Below are positions 30,421-43,849 of a stretch of DNA of 64,000 nucleotides, piece after piece (position 1 is the stretch's first letter; every line of letters begins with the position of its first letter). A program made the translations under genes and the position numbers. Source of the DNA: Lactifluus volemus (Eukaryota; Basidiomycota; Agaricomycetes; Russulales; Russulaceae); the NCBI GenBank assembly GCA_022376515.1, contig WTXI01000063.1:1-64000 (forward strand), given 5' to 3'. The notes under the pieces were generated by a model. It saw only the letters and a list, made by a program, of their open reading frames with translations, had not been told where the DNA came from and did not search any database.

Positions 30421-30544
30421 TGTGAGAGAAGAATGGTGAAGGAAGAAGGTGGGGGTGACACCACCGTGATGATGACGCCAATTAAATATCTGAGACGGGA
30501 TTCAACTTCAAGTATGGTCATCGGGTCGGACCTAAGTGGGCGCC

Positions 30545-31368
30545 ACATAACTTTTTAGGCTGATGTCACGATCACGTGTGAAGCGGGCATTCTTGTTCTG
30601 TCCTCAAGTCGCGGTATAGCCGTGAGACAACCAAGATTCTTCTTGACTTCAGCCACGCCTGATACGCTCATGGTTGTAGTGGGCCACCCTGTTCGAACAA
30701 TAAGCTTCAACAGATAAAAGAGCCGAAATGGACTCACGATGTCCACCAGTCGGCTTTGCTCTTGATGCAACGCAAGATGAAATTCTCGATCGCCGTTGGC
30801 ATTACTGGAACCTTCCTTGGAATATTTGCCTTCGAGCAATGCCAAGCCTCCGATAGTTGTTGGAATATCATCTTGGTGTTGCTTTGCTTGATCGACTCGG
30901 GAATCATGTCAAGGATATCGTGCATCACCGCAGCGCGAAGCTCGAGATCATGGTGAGATTCGACACATTGTTGGTGACGATCTTGGCGACGCCCTACGTC
31001 CCTTGAACTGGCGTGCCAGAAGGTTGCCAAGCCAGCATTCAAGGAGGGGTACGATGCCCCCACATGAAGAATAGCCAGACCCGCCAGCCCGATGCCCAGA
31101 AGCCGACACCGGGACCCTTGCTATAGTAGATAAGGTGCTTCAGATCTTTCGTCATTCGAACCTGCCGCATGAGCTTATACTTGTAATGGTACATGCCCGT
31201 AAGAGCGCCAACATGTGCAAAGATATGCTGTAGGGCATCCGCGAGTTGGAAAGCGTCAACATTGCCAGGGAGGAATTGGACGTGAGCATCAACAAGTTTT
31301 GTCAGACGAAGAAGTTCACGACAGCGATGGAAGGCATTCCCGAAGCGCGACTTCTTGCGCTCATTCAT
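30545..31368 (-). pseudogene. PRP8: Pre-mRNA-splicing factor PRP8, short N-terminal-domain fragment
   Basis: [81 protein letters not shown], then after a frameshift [49 protein letters not shown] and KKNLG.LT are the N-terminal domain of Prp8, the U5 snRNP scaffold. Only about 270 of more than 2,300 residues are present, with a small in-frame deletion after LIYY, a frameshift at FM, and substitutions at otherwise nearly invariant positions. It cannot be functional. Confidence 0.9.
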
Positions 31369-31639
31369 TGTCAGTGTCTTATATTAAGCCGACAATCAGC
31401 ATATCACGTCACCGGAGAATAAAAGACACGCATTTGACGGGCTTCAAGTTCATGTTGTAATCAAGGTGCAAACAATTTAAGTTCTGCTGAAAATCTCGGG
31501 GGTCAGCCTACGTAAAACCAAGTACATAGCGAACGTGAACCTTAAGCAAGTTAAGCATATGTATCCTTGCCGGCAAACTTATTGCCCTGTCTCGACCCAA
31601 TCCAACTTCGATGTCGAAAAACTCGGCGGCCTTCAACTG

Positions 31640-32400
31640 CGAAAATAGGTTCTTGTGGCGTGGTAGAGAGAGATGCTGACTGAGACGCGGAAGCGAGTTA
31701 TACAAGTGGAGGATGAGAAAAGGACGAGAATGGGCGTACCTGGCGTACAGTGCAAGGTTTTGAGGCCAGCCGCGTGGCTGACACCTGACGGGAGCTCCTT
31801 GAGATGGGGAAGTAGGCCAAGTGGCGATCCGTGAAGCACAGCGCTCGGGCATCCAGAAAGGAAGATGGGGTGCAACAGATGACCCATCCGAGCTGATCAG
31901 ACAATGTGTCGAGATCAGTCGAGATGGGGTCCGTGAGGAAGGCGATGGAGGTGTGATATGCCAGTGACGGGGCAGTGTGGGCCATACCACTAAACTCCTG
32001 GAGGAGAATGAGTCTGTGAGACTTGCGACATCCACAAATACGACACTCACCATGGGGCGTGAAGGTCCGCCGCAAGATTTCCAAAATTCATGATAAGGAA
32101 GACATACAACCCATGGCAAAGAAGTACCAGGTGAAAAAAGCTCTGAATTTGACGAGCGTGAGCCCTTACAGCCCCTTCCAGCGGTACATGTCGGACTACG
32201 TGAGTACCGCAACCTGTGGCCTTGACTCGTATTGGTAGCCAAAAATACTTCTGCTCGTGGTGACTCACAAAACACTTCAAGAAGATCCTATCCCTTGAAG
32301 AATGTTGGGTGTAGTACAAATACACCTGTAACCATGTGAAACCGTAGAATCTGGAGGGATGAGGAATATGAGTGACGGTTCTCTGCAAGGAGCTATCTAC
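31640..32400 (-). pseudogene. DUF6534-like seven-helix membrane protein, broken
   Basis: GFTWLQVYLYYTQHSSRDRIFLKCF, an intron-like gap, FFHLVLLCHGLYVFLIMNFGNLAADLHAPW and, after a GTGAGT...CAG intron, further hydrophobic but altered sequence resemble the helices of the large Agaricomycete DUF6534 family. Part of the third exon (about 31850-31925) carries LDTLSDQLGWVICCTP, which corresponds to the dispersed module of 32530-32915. Stops occur upstream of the first block. No function can be assigned. Confidence 0.5.
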
Positions 32401-32529
32401 GACTCACATTGAGGAAAGGATAACACAAATCAAGAAAGCGCCAAGGAGGTATATGATGATGCACCGCAAATATACTCAGTAGAGACATGATAGAACTGAG
32501 GGGAGAAATTTCCGTGAAATTCGAACCGC

Positions 32530-32915
32530 CGCTAGCCACCTGCTATCCCACGGTCACTGACTCACAAGCGGGCGTTCCGATCGTTTCCGAGTCTTGTTCC
32601 GAGTCCACGTCGACATTCAAACATTCAAGCTTTCAAGCTTTGAAGTCCTGTCTCATAGTTCACATCACCCCGCCTATCATTCTTGCAATTTCTGCGACTA
32701 TCCTACAATCTACACAGAACCATTCGCGGGCTGCCTTGACACTTTGTCTGGTGGCTTCAGGGTGGATCATCTGTTGCACGTGACCCCTGCTTTCCAACGT
32801 CCTTGGCTACGAGTCACTGCCCTGGTTCCCCTTTCCGCACAAATCTCATCTCGAGCACGATCGACGCCTTGTCTTTCTGCCTGGGTGATTTTGTTTGTTG
32901 CACCCCCTCCTTCTG
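32530..32915 (+). repeat. Leader module shared with the 677-aa gene
   Basis: CTATCCCACGGTCA, ACTCACAAGCGG, CCGAGTCTTG/CCGAGTCCA, CATAGTTCACATCACCC, TATCATTCTTGCAATTT, CACAGAACCATTC, GGGTGGATCATCTGTTGCAC, CCCTGGTTCCCCTTTCCGCA, CACAAATCTCATCT and GACGCCTTGTCTT occur here and in the same order in the reverse complement of 43430-43845. It directly precedes the Plavaka transposase start. It may contain the element terminus and promoter. Confidence 0.8.
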
Positions 32916-33023
32916 GCTGTTTCTGTGGTTCTCCGCCCTCACCGTCCGTGCCAGAGCCACCTACCAGATCCACACAGATCCACTTGAAGTTCTTGGTTGT
33001 GTCTGCTAATTCCATTTTATGCT

Positions 33024-36000
33024 ATGGTTTGGTGCTTTCTCTGCAAAAAAGATGTCCCTGTGAGCGGCTCCCGTGGTCTTCGATGTCACCAATCGTCCAA
33101 GCGGTGTCAAACAGCAGCAGCAGAATTTCGATCCCATGCATTAAAGAAGCGGATAGCATTCAGAGAAGCGGAGAATACAGAAGGGCCCGCCCAAGATAAT
33201 ATTGGTAGCACATCTTCTGTGGCCCCCCTGCTTTTGTTGAAGTTAGTACCGCCGCTGGTCCGGATGCTGAGGTGGGCATATGTTTCGAAAGCTTTTTAAA
33301 AGCTACATGACCAAATTAACATTACCTGGAGCAGGAGGATATCGAAATCCCATCTCCAATACCAAGTGTTTATACACGTACTGGCAGACAAGTGCGCAGG
33401 CCTCGTAAATTGGCAGATTTTTTGCCTCACACCTTGTTACCACTCCATCTTCGACCACCTCCGTGTCCCCGACCACCTGTCTCCCCAGCCCCATCTATCA
33501 CCGCAGGGCAGTACCCTTCCGAACGTCAACCATCACCGACACCACCGCCGACGCCACTACCTCAGAAAGTTCAAACTGAGGTGAACGAATTTGGCCTCTT
33601 CCGTGTCTACTCAGGCGCACTACCAACTCACGATCCCGAGGACAACAAAACGATTGATGATTATTGTGACTCTAATAATCTACCTGTCACGCAGAATCAT
33701 ACAAGTGGTCCTCTTGCTACGTTTGGCCATAGTCACGATGCCCGGGAGCCTACGGAGACTACCACCATCCCCTTTCCTAACAAAACTGTTGCACTCCTTA
33801 TGAACTGGCATTACACGAGCTCCAGTACGAAAACAGCTCAAGAGCTCGATCGCCTTGTTCATGAGGTCATTTGCCATGACGATTTCAACCGAGATGACTT
33901 GCGAAATTTCCGTGCCTCACGTGAGACCAAGCGAATGGACAACTTTATTGAAGGACCGGCCAGTGTTCTTTTAGGGTCTGATGGTTGGAAAAAAGGCAGT
34001 GTAAGTATAGCACTTCCACGTGCTGATTCCAAGAATGGTGGAGATGAGTCATCCGCACCTCGATTCAAAGTCGATGATGTTTGGCATCGGAGCATTATTG
34101 ATATTGTTGTCGCTGCCTGGCAAGACCCAACTTCATCTACATATCATTTACGGCCATACCACTTGTTCTATAAGGGTGGTGATGACAGACCCCCTGAACG
34201 TGTCTATGGGGAAGCCTATGTCTCAGACCTTTTTATGGAAATGGACACGGAGATCCAAATGCTTCCCCCCGAGCCTGGCTGCACCTTAGAACGAATACCA
34301 TCCCCTTTAATGCTTTGGTCAGACTCTACACATCTCACAAATTTTGGCACGGCATCCATGTGGCCAATTTACATTCAGCTCGCAAATCAATCCAAGGATG
34401 TGTGTATTAAACCCACAGCATTTGCAAGTCATCATCTAGCATATTTGCCTTCAGTATGTCACAAATTCATGTCATTTTTACACATGCACTTACCAATTTA
34501 AAGCTGCCAGATACATTACAGGACTACTATGAAACCTGCTTTGGCAAACATGCATCATCTGAGACAGTAACACACTGTAATCGAGAGCTCATGCAGGAAA
34601 TTTGGAAGCTCCTACTAGATGACAAGTTTGCACATGCTTATGAGCATGGCTTAGTTATCAAGTGCTGGGATGGCATCTCTCGACGTATTTATCCTCGGCT
34701 CCTCACCTATTCTGCTGACTATAAAGAAAAGTGAGTATCTTAATTGAATTTAATAATATTAATATAATAAATGACTATGTAGGGCTCTACTTGTAAGCAT
34801 CAAGCACTTGGGGAAATGTCCTTGTCCCCTCTGTGAAACCCCAATGGATGTGATTCCAGAAGTGGGCACCACTCGGGATTCTGAACGCCGCAAACGTCTT
34901 GCTCGCAAAGATAGTGAAAGACACCAGTTAACAATTGAAGAGGCAAGGCGATTTATCTTTGAAAGTGGTGCCCCAGTCTCAGGGATTGGTGTTGGGCGTC
35001 TACTTGACCCAACGTCACATGTACCAACAAGGGTAAGCTTCCATCAAATATTACAAAAATACCACTTATCTTTGGTTATTTAGAATGCATTTTCAAAGTT
35101 CTTGCTACCATTTGGGATCAATTACTATTCACTTTTTGTTGGTGATTTGCTCCATGAACTTGAACTTGGTGTAGTCAAGTCGGTGATCTCTCATGTTATC
35201 CGAATTCTCCATGTGATGGGCAATTCAACTATAGTTGAATTTGATCGTCGGTATGTATGACATTAATACATGCTCTTTCTTTGCTCACTCTACCAAGCTT
35301 TCGCAGCATACCCACATTTGGAAGGACAACAATTCGACGATTTGCTCGAAATGTATCTGGACTCAAAAAACTGGCTGGCAGAGACTTTGAGGACATCTTA
35401 CAGGCAAGTTGGCTTTACTGATTCTGTTAAAATTGTCTAACTTGTCCCATTAAGTGTATAATACCTGTCCTTGAAGGTCTCATCCCAGATCCATATGAAA
35501 ATTATGTGCTGGACCTCCTTTTTGATCTTGCCCTTTATCATGCATATTGCAAGCTTCGAATGCACACCGATTCAACACTAGCATCAATGGAACAGACACT
35601 CACATCTCTAGGTCAACAACTTCGAAAATTTGCCTTCAAAACATCTTCAAATTTCGCTACTAAAGAGTTGCCATCTGAGCTGAATCGCCGATATCAACAG
35701 AACAGTGGAAACTTCACTACACCAAAGGGAAAACCAGATGGACCAAGGAAGAAGACATTCAACATGAATACATTCAAGATGCATGCCTTAGGGTACTATC
35801 CACATCATATCCGGTGTTTTGGGACAACAGATGGGACATCTACCCAAAGTGTAAGTGTCAGTCCTTTGCTTATCTGGGGCAATGATGACTGACGTTTAAT
35901 AATATTATATTTATAGGGTGAATCTGAGCACCGTCGGATCAAACGTTTCTATGCTCGAACAAATAAGAATGATTTTGTTCAGCAGATCACACGACATGAG

Positions 36001-37271
36001 CAGCGTCAGCGTCTACTCCAAAAGCTGAAGTCTCGCCAACAAGTTTTAGCACCTTCAAAAGGCAAGAGCCCAACAGTTGACTTAACAGAGAGCGAGCCTT
36101 TACCTCAGACATCACCTATGGCTCACCACCACATATCAACTTCACGGGACTTTAAAGAACATATTCCTGACTTTTTGAAAAAGAATGCAAAAGATCCAGC
36201 CTTCAAAGTATGTACTATCTCAATCTGTAATACTGGCCATGCATAACAGATTTTTGTAGGACTTCCTACCTCATCTCAAAGCCCACCTTCTCTGTCGTCT
36301 TCTTAATAAGTCATACACAGGGGATGAAGACATCTTTACTCCAGAGGAGTTGAGTACAGTCTGTTTCCGTGGAGATCGACTCTACCGCCATAAAGTGGCC
36401 CGGATCAATTATACAACTTATGATATTAGACGTTCACAGGATTCCCTTAATCCCCGAGCCCATGCAGACTTTATGTGCCTTTCTCATGAAGATGGAGATG
36501 GGGATTTTCCATATTGGTTTGGTCGCATTGTTGGCATCTTTCATGCAGATGTTGTACACCTGGGACCAGCTAGTAAATCACTTGGGCCCCAACACATGGA
36601 ATTTCTGTGGGTGCGTTGGTTTGGCCGTGACTTGAGCTGGAGATCAGGATTTAAGGCCAAACGACTACACCGTATTGGTTTTGTACCTTGGGACAACTCA
36701 GACACAGAGGCGTTTGGTTTCCTTGACCCAAAGGAAGTCATTCGTGCTGTTCATCTCATACCGGCATTTGCCCATGGCCGCACTGATCATCTCTTGCCAC
36801 CCTCCATTATACGACCTCTCACAAGTAATAATGAAGATTGGTGTTTATACTATGTTAACGTGTGAGTTTCTAATCCCTGTGTCTTACATTTCACTTCTGA
36901 TGCCATTAAACAGGTTCGTTGACCGAGATATGATCATGCGATTCCGAGGTGGGGGAATTGGCCATCAGGCAACCCGTCACACCGACCACCAACTAAATGA
37001 AGCTGAGCAACCCGATATTTCATCAAGTGGTGAAGATGACGAGGCACTTGATGGACTAGCAACTGGAGCCAATAGTACGCAATATGGGGAACTCGAGGAA
37101 GATTGGGACGAGGATGAGGATGCGGATGCAGATGCAGATGCGGATGTGGTTGGCACCCACAGAGAGACAGATGACGCAGATGATGCAGATGCTGAAGAGG
37201 CAGACCTTGGCCCTGAGGGAATTGATGGAGAGTACGACACTGACAATGACGACCTGTATGATATGTTTTAG
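33024..37271 (+). CDS. Plavaka-type DNA transposase, nearly intact
   Basis: The N-terminus has a zinc-finger-like WCFLCKKDVPVS...LRCHQSSKRC, then a Pro-rich linker and the long core: ALLMNWHYTSSSTKTAQELDRLV, WHRSIIDIVVAAWQDP, LRPYHLFYKG, VYGEAYVSDLFMEM, LMLWSDSTHLTNFGTASMWPIYI, CPCPLCETPMDVIP, LFVGDLLHELELGVVKSV, RIPTFGRTTIRRFA, GESEHRRIKRFYARTNKN and WVRWFGRDLSWRSGFKAKRLHRIGF. This block order is that of the Plavaka transposases of Agaricomycetes. About eight introns have proper borders; one (from 35404) has a GC donor. The C-terminus is strongly acidic (DEDEDADADADAD) and ends DLYDMF-stop. The only damage seen is one missing C in a C run near 33226. The right end of the element was not found. 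Confidence 0.85.
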
Positions 37272-37369
37272 TCATGTCATATATCAATTAGTGATGAACT
37301 CTCCGAGATAGAGTTCGGACATAACCCAGTATCAAGCACATAAGTATGCCTGCGTGCGCCTCTTGCGAT

Positions 37370-39350
<1,981 letters not shown>

Positions 39351-39469
39351 CGAGTTAAGTTGCGTCTTCGGCTGGTACGAACTCAAAGTCGAAATAGAAA
39401 ATAAGCCACTGAGGCTAATCCGGCATCAACCATTCTTTTGATGCATTGGGTCACCGTAGATCTAATACA

Positions 39470-39970
39470 GTGTAGAGGCCAGAGATGAATTCGGAGTATG
39501 AGATCTCGTCCGTGTCATGATTGAGATAAGAGCCTGGCTGCACAATCAATGTATGTAGACGGACGCCACAACAAAGGACGAGGACGCACCCTGAAGTGTC
39601 GCAGCCACTCTTTATGGTCGTCCGCCTTCTTGCTAAACGCGAGGTCGATGAGCTCACTGTGACCATTCTGCGTCAAGCTAAACGGGATCATGTGCATTAC
39701 CATGTGCGAGAAGTCATCTCTAGTGTCCGAGTCCTTGCTTGTCCCGAGACCCTGAGTGACGGGGTCTGTCAGTTTAGAAGAGGATAGCGAGTACGTGACA
39801 AATTGCAGACCTTGTAATCCTTGGAGTTCCATTTGTGCGCATCTGGCATCTTGGCTGTCAGGGCTACATGGGCGAGGGTAGTGGAGGTAGATGCTGCAGC
39901 CAGTTTCATCCCGCAGAACCTGCGAGATATCAGAAGGTCGCTGACCCAGATCTTCCTCAGCTCCATGAAG
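39470..39970 (-). pseudogene. TOP2: DNA topoisomerase II, short internal fragment
   Basis: PDAHKWNSKDYK (intron GTCTGC...CAG) GLGTSKDSDTRDDFSHMVMHMIPF, HSELIDLAFSKKADDHKEWLRHFR (intron GTGCGT...CAG) and PGSYLNHDTDEISYSEFIS are the TOPRIM/winged-helix linker region of eukaryotic topoisomerase II. Only about 100 of some 1,500 residues are present. The splice sites are retained, so the piece was copied from genomic DNA rather than from mRNA. It then runs into unrelated sequence. It is one of several host-gene pieces here. Confidence 0.88.
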
Positions 39971-40169
39971 GCGTTGTTAACCCCTGTTGGACTGTATGCT
40001 GCGTCTCATTGCTGCCTCTTTAAGAGTCTAGCCGACTGCTGGAACTGGACCGAGCATAGAAATTGGATGTGCCATCTCTGGCTCGGGACCCAGAGAGGAC
40101 TCGAAAAGGGTGGCAGCCGATGGTCACACGGGAAGTGGTCACAAGAGTTACACATAGACAGCAGTTCAT

Positions 40170-40687
40170 TCAAGACATCCTGGTGTTAGTACGCAATCTC
40201 GCTGTAATCTCCACACCCTCCTGTTCAAGATGCCTCATAATCTCTACAACACACTGCTTGGTAATCTCCCTCTTCAGAGTACCCATGGCTTCCTTTTCAA
40301 AATACGCCTTCAACCCTGCAACACACTGCTTGGTAATCTCCCTCGTCAGTGTGTCCAAGTCGACTTCGTCAACAGTAACACGCTTCCTCTTTGGTGCGTG
40401 GTCGTCACTGCTTTCAAAGTCTTGCTCTTGGTCTCGCTTCAATTTCTGGCAAAGGGATGATTAGAACAACAATCTGTAGAAAGGTTTGGTCCTACCTCAG
40501 TGTGTCGTACCGGTGTGGCATTTCCCGCCTCGGACTGACTGCTGCTTGGGACATAATAGCGATTGTAATATCCCGCACCACCACACGCGTAACAAGGTTC
40601 AAGACCGATGTCAGGGTCTTTCAAGGGTGAGTTCTCTCGAGTCTGACTGGGAGGGTTCAGTGGAGGGGTGGAATGATGGCGACTCAT
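40170..40687 (-). CDS. Small protein of unknown function (155 aa), two exons
   Basis: Exon 1 is 40687-40496 (64 codons, MSRHHSTPPLNPPSQTREN...), exon 2 is 40445-40170 (91 codons), joined by a 50-nt GTAGGA...CAG intron without frame change. It has a Cys pair CYACGGAGYYNRYYV, a nuclear-localisation-like PKRKR, and an internal duplication, LTREITKQCVAGLKAYFEKE and LKREITKQCVVEIMRHLEQE, which would form two amphipathic helices. No family is recognised. It is the next gene downstream of the 677-aa gene on the same strand. It could be a DNA-binding partner or an unrelated small gene. Confidence 0.55.
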
Positions 40688-41238
40688 GATTAATCACCAC
40701 TACTAGTACACCGTCCAAACCTTTTTATGTATGACATCCTGTAGTTGCCGCCTCGGTTACTAGCAGACAGACGGATCTAAGGAATCTTATTATCACGCAA
40801 GGCCGCAGTAAATTGGCCAATCACCGTCAATGCCGAGGCACAGTGTGTCGTGGCACGTGCACCTGGAGCGAGCGGCAATCCGGAGCTTGCAAGACGGCCG
40901 AAGAGGGTGGTAGAATGTAAAGAGGCCCATTGGATTGGGAGCGGTGGTGTGAATTGAGATCGGCAGTAACAGAGAGCAACGTCAGAGACTAGCCAAAATA
41001 CGGGAAGGGGAAGAAAGGAAATGACTTACGATAGATTCCGCAGAATGGGAGAAACGATAAATACGTTAGTAATCAGCAAGCGTTGAGTGATCAACATCTG
41101 CGCATCGCTAATGTAACCCTCTAGTGCCGGATTTTTTGCATCGGCGGCCTTAAGTTGGTGCACGACATTTGGCGGATCGAGGTAAGAAAGGTCTGTGATT
41201 AGGAACAAAATATACAGCATGTCAACTTATGTAGCGCA
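40688..41238. other. Spacer with a short unassigned fragment
   Basis: The minus-strand frame 41220-41026 reads DLSYLDPPNVVHQLKAADAKNPALEGYISDAQMLITQRLLITNVFIVSPILRNLS, which looks like genuine protein of a conserved gene and ends at a possible GTAAGT donor. I cannot name the family. It may be another captured host exon. Confidence 0.35.
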
Positions 41239-43272
41239 TCAAAGTCCTGTTGCGAATTTCTTTCTGTGCATCGGGCACCTGGGTCCAGCAAGTATGGGGG
41301 GATGTAACAGCGGGGAAGGGTAGTAACCGAGACGTGTAACAAATGTCTGGATGAAAAAAGTAAGGAGACGCAGGGCAAATCTGTAAAAGTCCTCCTGTGA
41401 AAGTTTGTTAATCCCCATGGTCCTCACATCCGTAAAACCGCCCCAATCCCAGGCATCAAACCCATCCCACTCCATTACCACTTTCCTCAGGCAGCGCAGC
41501 CAGGTTCTCCATGCCTGCTTGTCCTCAAAAAATGTCGACTTGACGCCTCCATTCCGGATTGGGCCCCACATGTCTGTCATCCCCTCAACGGAGGTCCCTC
41601 GACCCTGATGATCCCATCGCTTTTGTTGATCCAGTGGAAACTGGAGGCGATCCATTTCCTTGATCTCTTCCATTGCATGATTCAAGTTGAGGTTGTAGAG
41701 GATGGTCTGACGGATTTCGACATTATCGGCGGTCTCCATCTCAACATTGCAGCGGCAATCAAGCAAATCAGTGGGATCGAACACAGTGTCAGTAATGAGG
41801 GCACTCATTACATCACCAAAGCATAGGGGCCCGCCGTAGATCCAGAACTTGGTGGGATCAAAGCTTGATGTATGCGAGGGGTGATTTGCATCTGGCTTGG
41901 GCCACATTGACTTCCAATAGGTGTTACCTAGAATGGACTTCCACTCCGTGGTAGTAAGGCCCGGCAATCCATTCACTGGACGCCTTAAAAGTTTACCGCG
42001 CAGAAGGAGATAGTGGTAGTAAAATGTCCGCTGGTTCTCTTCGTTAGCACCCCAGAAGAGGTGGAGTGGTGGGAATGTAAAGCGGCGTGGTGACTGTGCC
42101 CGGGCAAGATTCAAGGTATTGACATGGAGCATTGCGTGATCCCATATCTGCTGTCGTTTGGGAAACCAGGCTGGCGCAGATTTTACATCCTTGATGCGGC
42201 GCAGCTCCAGGTTGTTGGAAGGGTCAGGGTGAGCAGCTTGCCATTCTTTGGCCTTTTTCGCTTGCCGGCCAGCTGTGGAAAAGATATGAGTGTGAGAAGT
42301 GGGTGAAGAAAAGGGTACTAACTTACCCTCATCGTGGTGCCGATTCTCCACTTTGTCCAAGCGTCGCTTGTGGCCTTTAGTTGGGTTGAAGAAGTCCAAG
42401 CGACTGGCATATCCCCGAGCGGCCGTCTCGAAATCTGCAATATCCTCCACATCCGGAGGATAGTACCAGTGGGGTAGGGAGTGGCGCAGGGGGTCAGGCG
42501 CCATCGGTTCTGACTTTGACAGGGAGCGTGGTGACAGTTCAACCTGCTTCTGTGGATCCAAAGAGTAGGTGGTAGAGGGGATGAGGAGGAAGGAGGCGAG
42601 TGACCGGTACACATGGCTGGCATAAAGATTTGCATCGTTGAATATTGCACCCCGCGTGGGTGCACGAAAAGAGGGTCCAGATTTTGAGTTGACCTCTGCC
42701 CACCAATCGGCAAAGGCAAAGAGTTCAATGAGGGAACGCTGGACATTCCTGAAGACTTCCACAAAGTCTCGCCAAGCTTCAAACTCGCGTTCAAGACGAT
42801 CGACGGCCTCAAAGGCCCAGATGTAAGCTTGTTGCGGATGCTGGACAGATGAAAAAGAAGGGGAAGGGGAAGTTATGATTTCATGGAAAGGTATTGCTAC
42901 CACAGCCTTAGCAGCCTTCAAGCCGCCTCTGATGTCATCCAGCACATCAGGCCGGACAAGATGTGTGTTGGTTTTGGAGGGGTGAGGCCGCCACATCGTC
43001 TTGTCCACCGCACAGCGAAGGACGTTACAAAGGGAGTTGCGAGGGGGGAGAGGAATCCACGGGAGATAAGGAAATTTATCGTGATATGGCTGCGGGTAGA
43101 GCATCCATTCATGCTCACCCCACAAGCCATCAACCCTGATAACAGGAGCGGTCCGCGGCGGGGCAGAGGGGATGAAGTCAACATTGGCAGCCAGCATGAC
43201 ATGGCCTGGACGCCAGTCATCAGCAGGAGCCCAGAATTCATACGGTACAGACGGGGGTTGAGGAGAGGACAT
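41239..43272 (-). CDS. 677-aa protein of unknown, probably repeat-associated family
   Basis: A single intact 677-codon frame, MSSPQPPSVPYEFWAPADDWRPGHVML... to ...MHRKKFATGL. It is Trp-rich, with blocks that look conserved: PYHDKFPYLPWIPLPPRNSLCNVLRCA, AFEAVDRLEREFEAWRDFVEVFRNVQRSLIELFAFADWW, RAPTRGAIFND, YYPPDVEDIADFETAARGYASRLDFFNPTKGHKRRLDK, LHLFWGANEENQRTFYYHYLLL, LTTTEWKSILGNTYWKSMWPK, FWIYGGPLCFGD, and the C-terminal FFIQTFVTRLGYYPSPLLHPP. I recall similar multi-copy hypothetical proteins in Agaricomycete genomes but know no assigned function. There is no zinc finger or evident DDE triad. Its leader is homologous to that of the Plavaka transposase, so mobility is plausible. Confidence 0.7.
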   Translation of the reverse strand: MSSPQPPSVPYEFWAPADDWRPGHVMLAANVDFIPSAPPRTAPVIRVDGLWGEHEWMLYPQPYHDKFPYLPWIPLPPRNSLCNVLRCAVDKTMWRPHPSKTNTHLVRPDVLDDIRGGLKAAKAVVAIPFHEIITSPSPSFSSVQHPQQAYIWAFEAVDRLEREFEAWRDFVEVFRNVQRSLIELFAFADWWAEVNSKSGPSFRAPTRGAIFNDANLYASHVYRSLASFLLIPSTTYSLDPQKQVELSPRSLSKSEPMAPDPLRHSLPHWYYPPDVEDIADFETAARGYASRLDFFNPTKGHKRRLDKVENRHHDEGKLVPFSSPTSHTHIFSTAGRQAKKAKEWQAAHPDPSNNLELRRIKDVKSAPAWFPKRQQIWDHAMLHVNTLNLARAQSPRRFTFPPLHLFWGANEENQRTFYYHYLLLRGKLLRRPVNGLPGLTTTEWKSILGNTYWKSMWPKPDANHPSHTSSFDPTKFWIYGGPLCFGDVMSALITDTVFDPTDLLDCRCNVEMETADNVEIRQTILYNLNLNHAMEEIKEMDRLQFPLDQQKRWDHQGRGTSVEGMTDMWGPIRNGGVKSTFFEDKQAWRTWLRCLRKVVMEWDGFDAWDWGGFTDVRTMGINKLSQEDFYRFALRLLTFFIQTFVTRLGYYPSPLLHPPILAGPRCPMHRKKFATGL

Positions 43273-43429
43273 GAAATTACTACTCTTACTTTCAGCCTAG
43301 CGATCACACAAAGTATTGACGAATACATACCGGGAAAAAGAAAGAAAAAAATATTCACAGCCGTAGCAAGGAAAAATTTGACGCCGTGCAGGACACGAGG
43401 GGGGAAAACCCAGGAAACGGCCAGGGTAG

Positions 43430-43845
43430 GGGGGGGGGGGCAACAAATAAAATCACCAGAGGCAAGAAGACAAGGCGTCGATCCTGCTCCAGATGAGATT
43501 TGTGCGGAAAGGGGAACCAGGGAAGTGACTCGCAGCCAAGGACTTGAATACCAGGACGGAAAGAGGGGGTGCAACAGACAATCCACCCCGAAGTCACCAG
43601 ACAGCGTGTCGAGGTAACCCAAGAATGGTTCTGTGCGGAGTGATGGAAGTTTGTGAGACGGTAGAGTTAAAATTGCCAGAATGATAGAGGTGCAGTTGAG
43701 CGGCGGGTGATGTGAACTATGTATGAGGCAGAGGAGGAGCGAAAGAGTTGCGCGTGTGGGACTCGGAAAGACTCGGAGGAAAAAAAAAAGAAATCGCTTC
43801 CCGAAACCGCTTGTGGGTCCATGACCGTGGGATAGCTGGGGCTAG
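43430..43845 (-). repeat. Leader module shared with the Plavaka transposase
   Basis: Inverse copy of 32530-32915 with all the blocks listed there in order, at an estimated 75-85 percent identity. It lies upstream of the 677-aa gene and ends next to the FAS fragment that starts at about 43850. A poly-C run (43430-43440) separates it from the last 150 bp before the ATG. Confidence 0.8.
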
Positions 43846-43849
43846 CTCC

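Noticed and set aside
43430..43440. Poly-C run as a regulatory element
   Set aside because: A homopolymer of this length in a repeat-derived leader is more simply slippage or sequencing noise.
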